This document shows, piece by piece, positions 14,805 through 14,844 of a stretch of DNA of 14,844 nucleotides. A program made the translations under genes and the position numbers. The stretch is from positions 1 through 14,844 of the forward strand of contig URWG01000030.1 in NCBI GenBank assembly GCA_900551495.1, given 5' to 3'. The notes under the pieces were generated by a model. That model worked only from the letters and a program-made list of their open reading frames with translations. It was not told where the DNA came from and made no database searches. How positions within the stretch are numbered: the first letter of the stretch is position 1; each line of letters begins with the position of its first letter. This DNA is from an uncultured Eubacteriales bacterium. GTDB lineage: Bacteria > Bacillota > Clostridia > Oscillospirales > Oscillospiraceae.

Positions 14805-14825
14805 AAAAAGCTTGAAAAGCTTTTT
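14805..14825 (+). terminator. Terminator-like hairpin after livF
   Basis: AAAAAGCTT (14805-14813) pairs perfectly with AAGCTTTTT (14817-14825) around a GAA loop, 14 nt after the livF stop. The right arm ends in five T, so it resembles a bidirectional intrinsic terminator, but the stem has only two G-C pairs and is weak. A second small hairpin (GCGCC-AAA-GGCGC, 14829-14841) follows at the window edge. Confidence 0.5.
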
Positions 14826-14844
14826 ATAGCGCCAAAGGCGCGTC

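Noticed and set aside
14829..14841. GCGCC-AAA-GGCGC palindrome at the right edge as a repeat element
   Set aside because: It is five base pairs long and cut off by the window; nothing further can be supported.

Overview
The window looks like chromosome from a GC-rich, low-copy-repeat member of the Clostridia, most likely an Oscillospirales/Ruminococcaceae-type gut bacterium. This is inferred from the spore-protein family YunB, the MurT/GatD-type pair, a Gram-positive PcrA with a long insertion after Walker A, strong AGGAGG-type ribosome binding sites and a lipobox-type binding protein. No rRNA, tRNA, CRISPR or phage gene was seen.

Left half, minus strand (1-6915), in transcription order: pcrA (helicase), yunB (sporulation), ligA (NAD-dependent DNA ligase), then a MurT-like Mur ligase and a GatD-like amidotransferase that runs off the left edge. 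The first three genes are closely spaced and look like one operon. murT-gatD has its own good promoter, whose -35 overlaps the ligA stop codon. murT carries a one-base frameshift at about 1322. The GatD homologue has Thr where the family's nucleophilic Cys is expected.

Centre, plus strand (6916-9643): the divergent intergenic region holds an extended -10 promoter followed at once by a 153-bp palindromic, MITE-like element (7059-7211). Downstream lie an acyl-CoA synthetase gene and a DUF1624/HGSNAT-like membrane acyltransferase gene, coupled by an ATGA overlap.

Right half, plus strand (9644-14844): a consensus promoter drives a 68-residue hydrophobic small ORF very rich in Leu, Ile and Val. 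A strong intrinsic terminator follows, then the complete branched-chain amino acid ABC transporter operon livK-livH-livM-livG-livF and a terminator-like hairpin. A competing antiterminator can be drawn across the end of the small ORF and the terminator. The layout therefore reads as a possible translation-coupled attenuator controlling the liv genes, which is the most interesting hypothesis in the window. An intercistronic hairpin between livK and livH probably lets the binding protein be made in excess over the permease.
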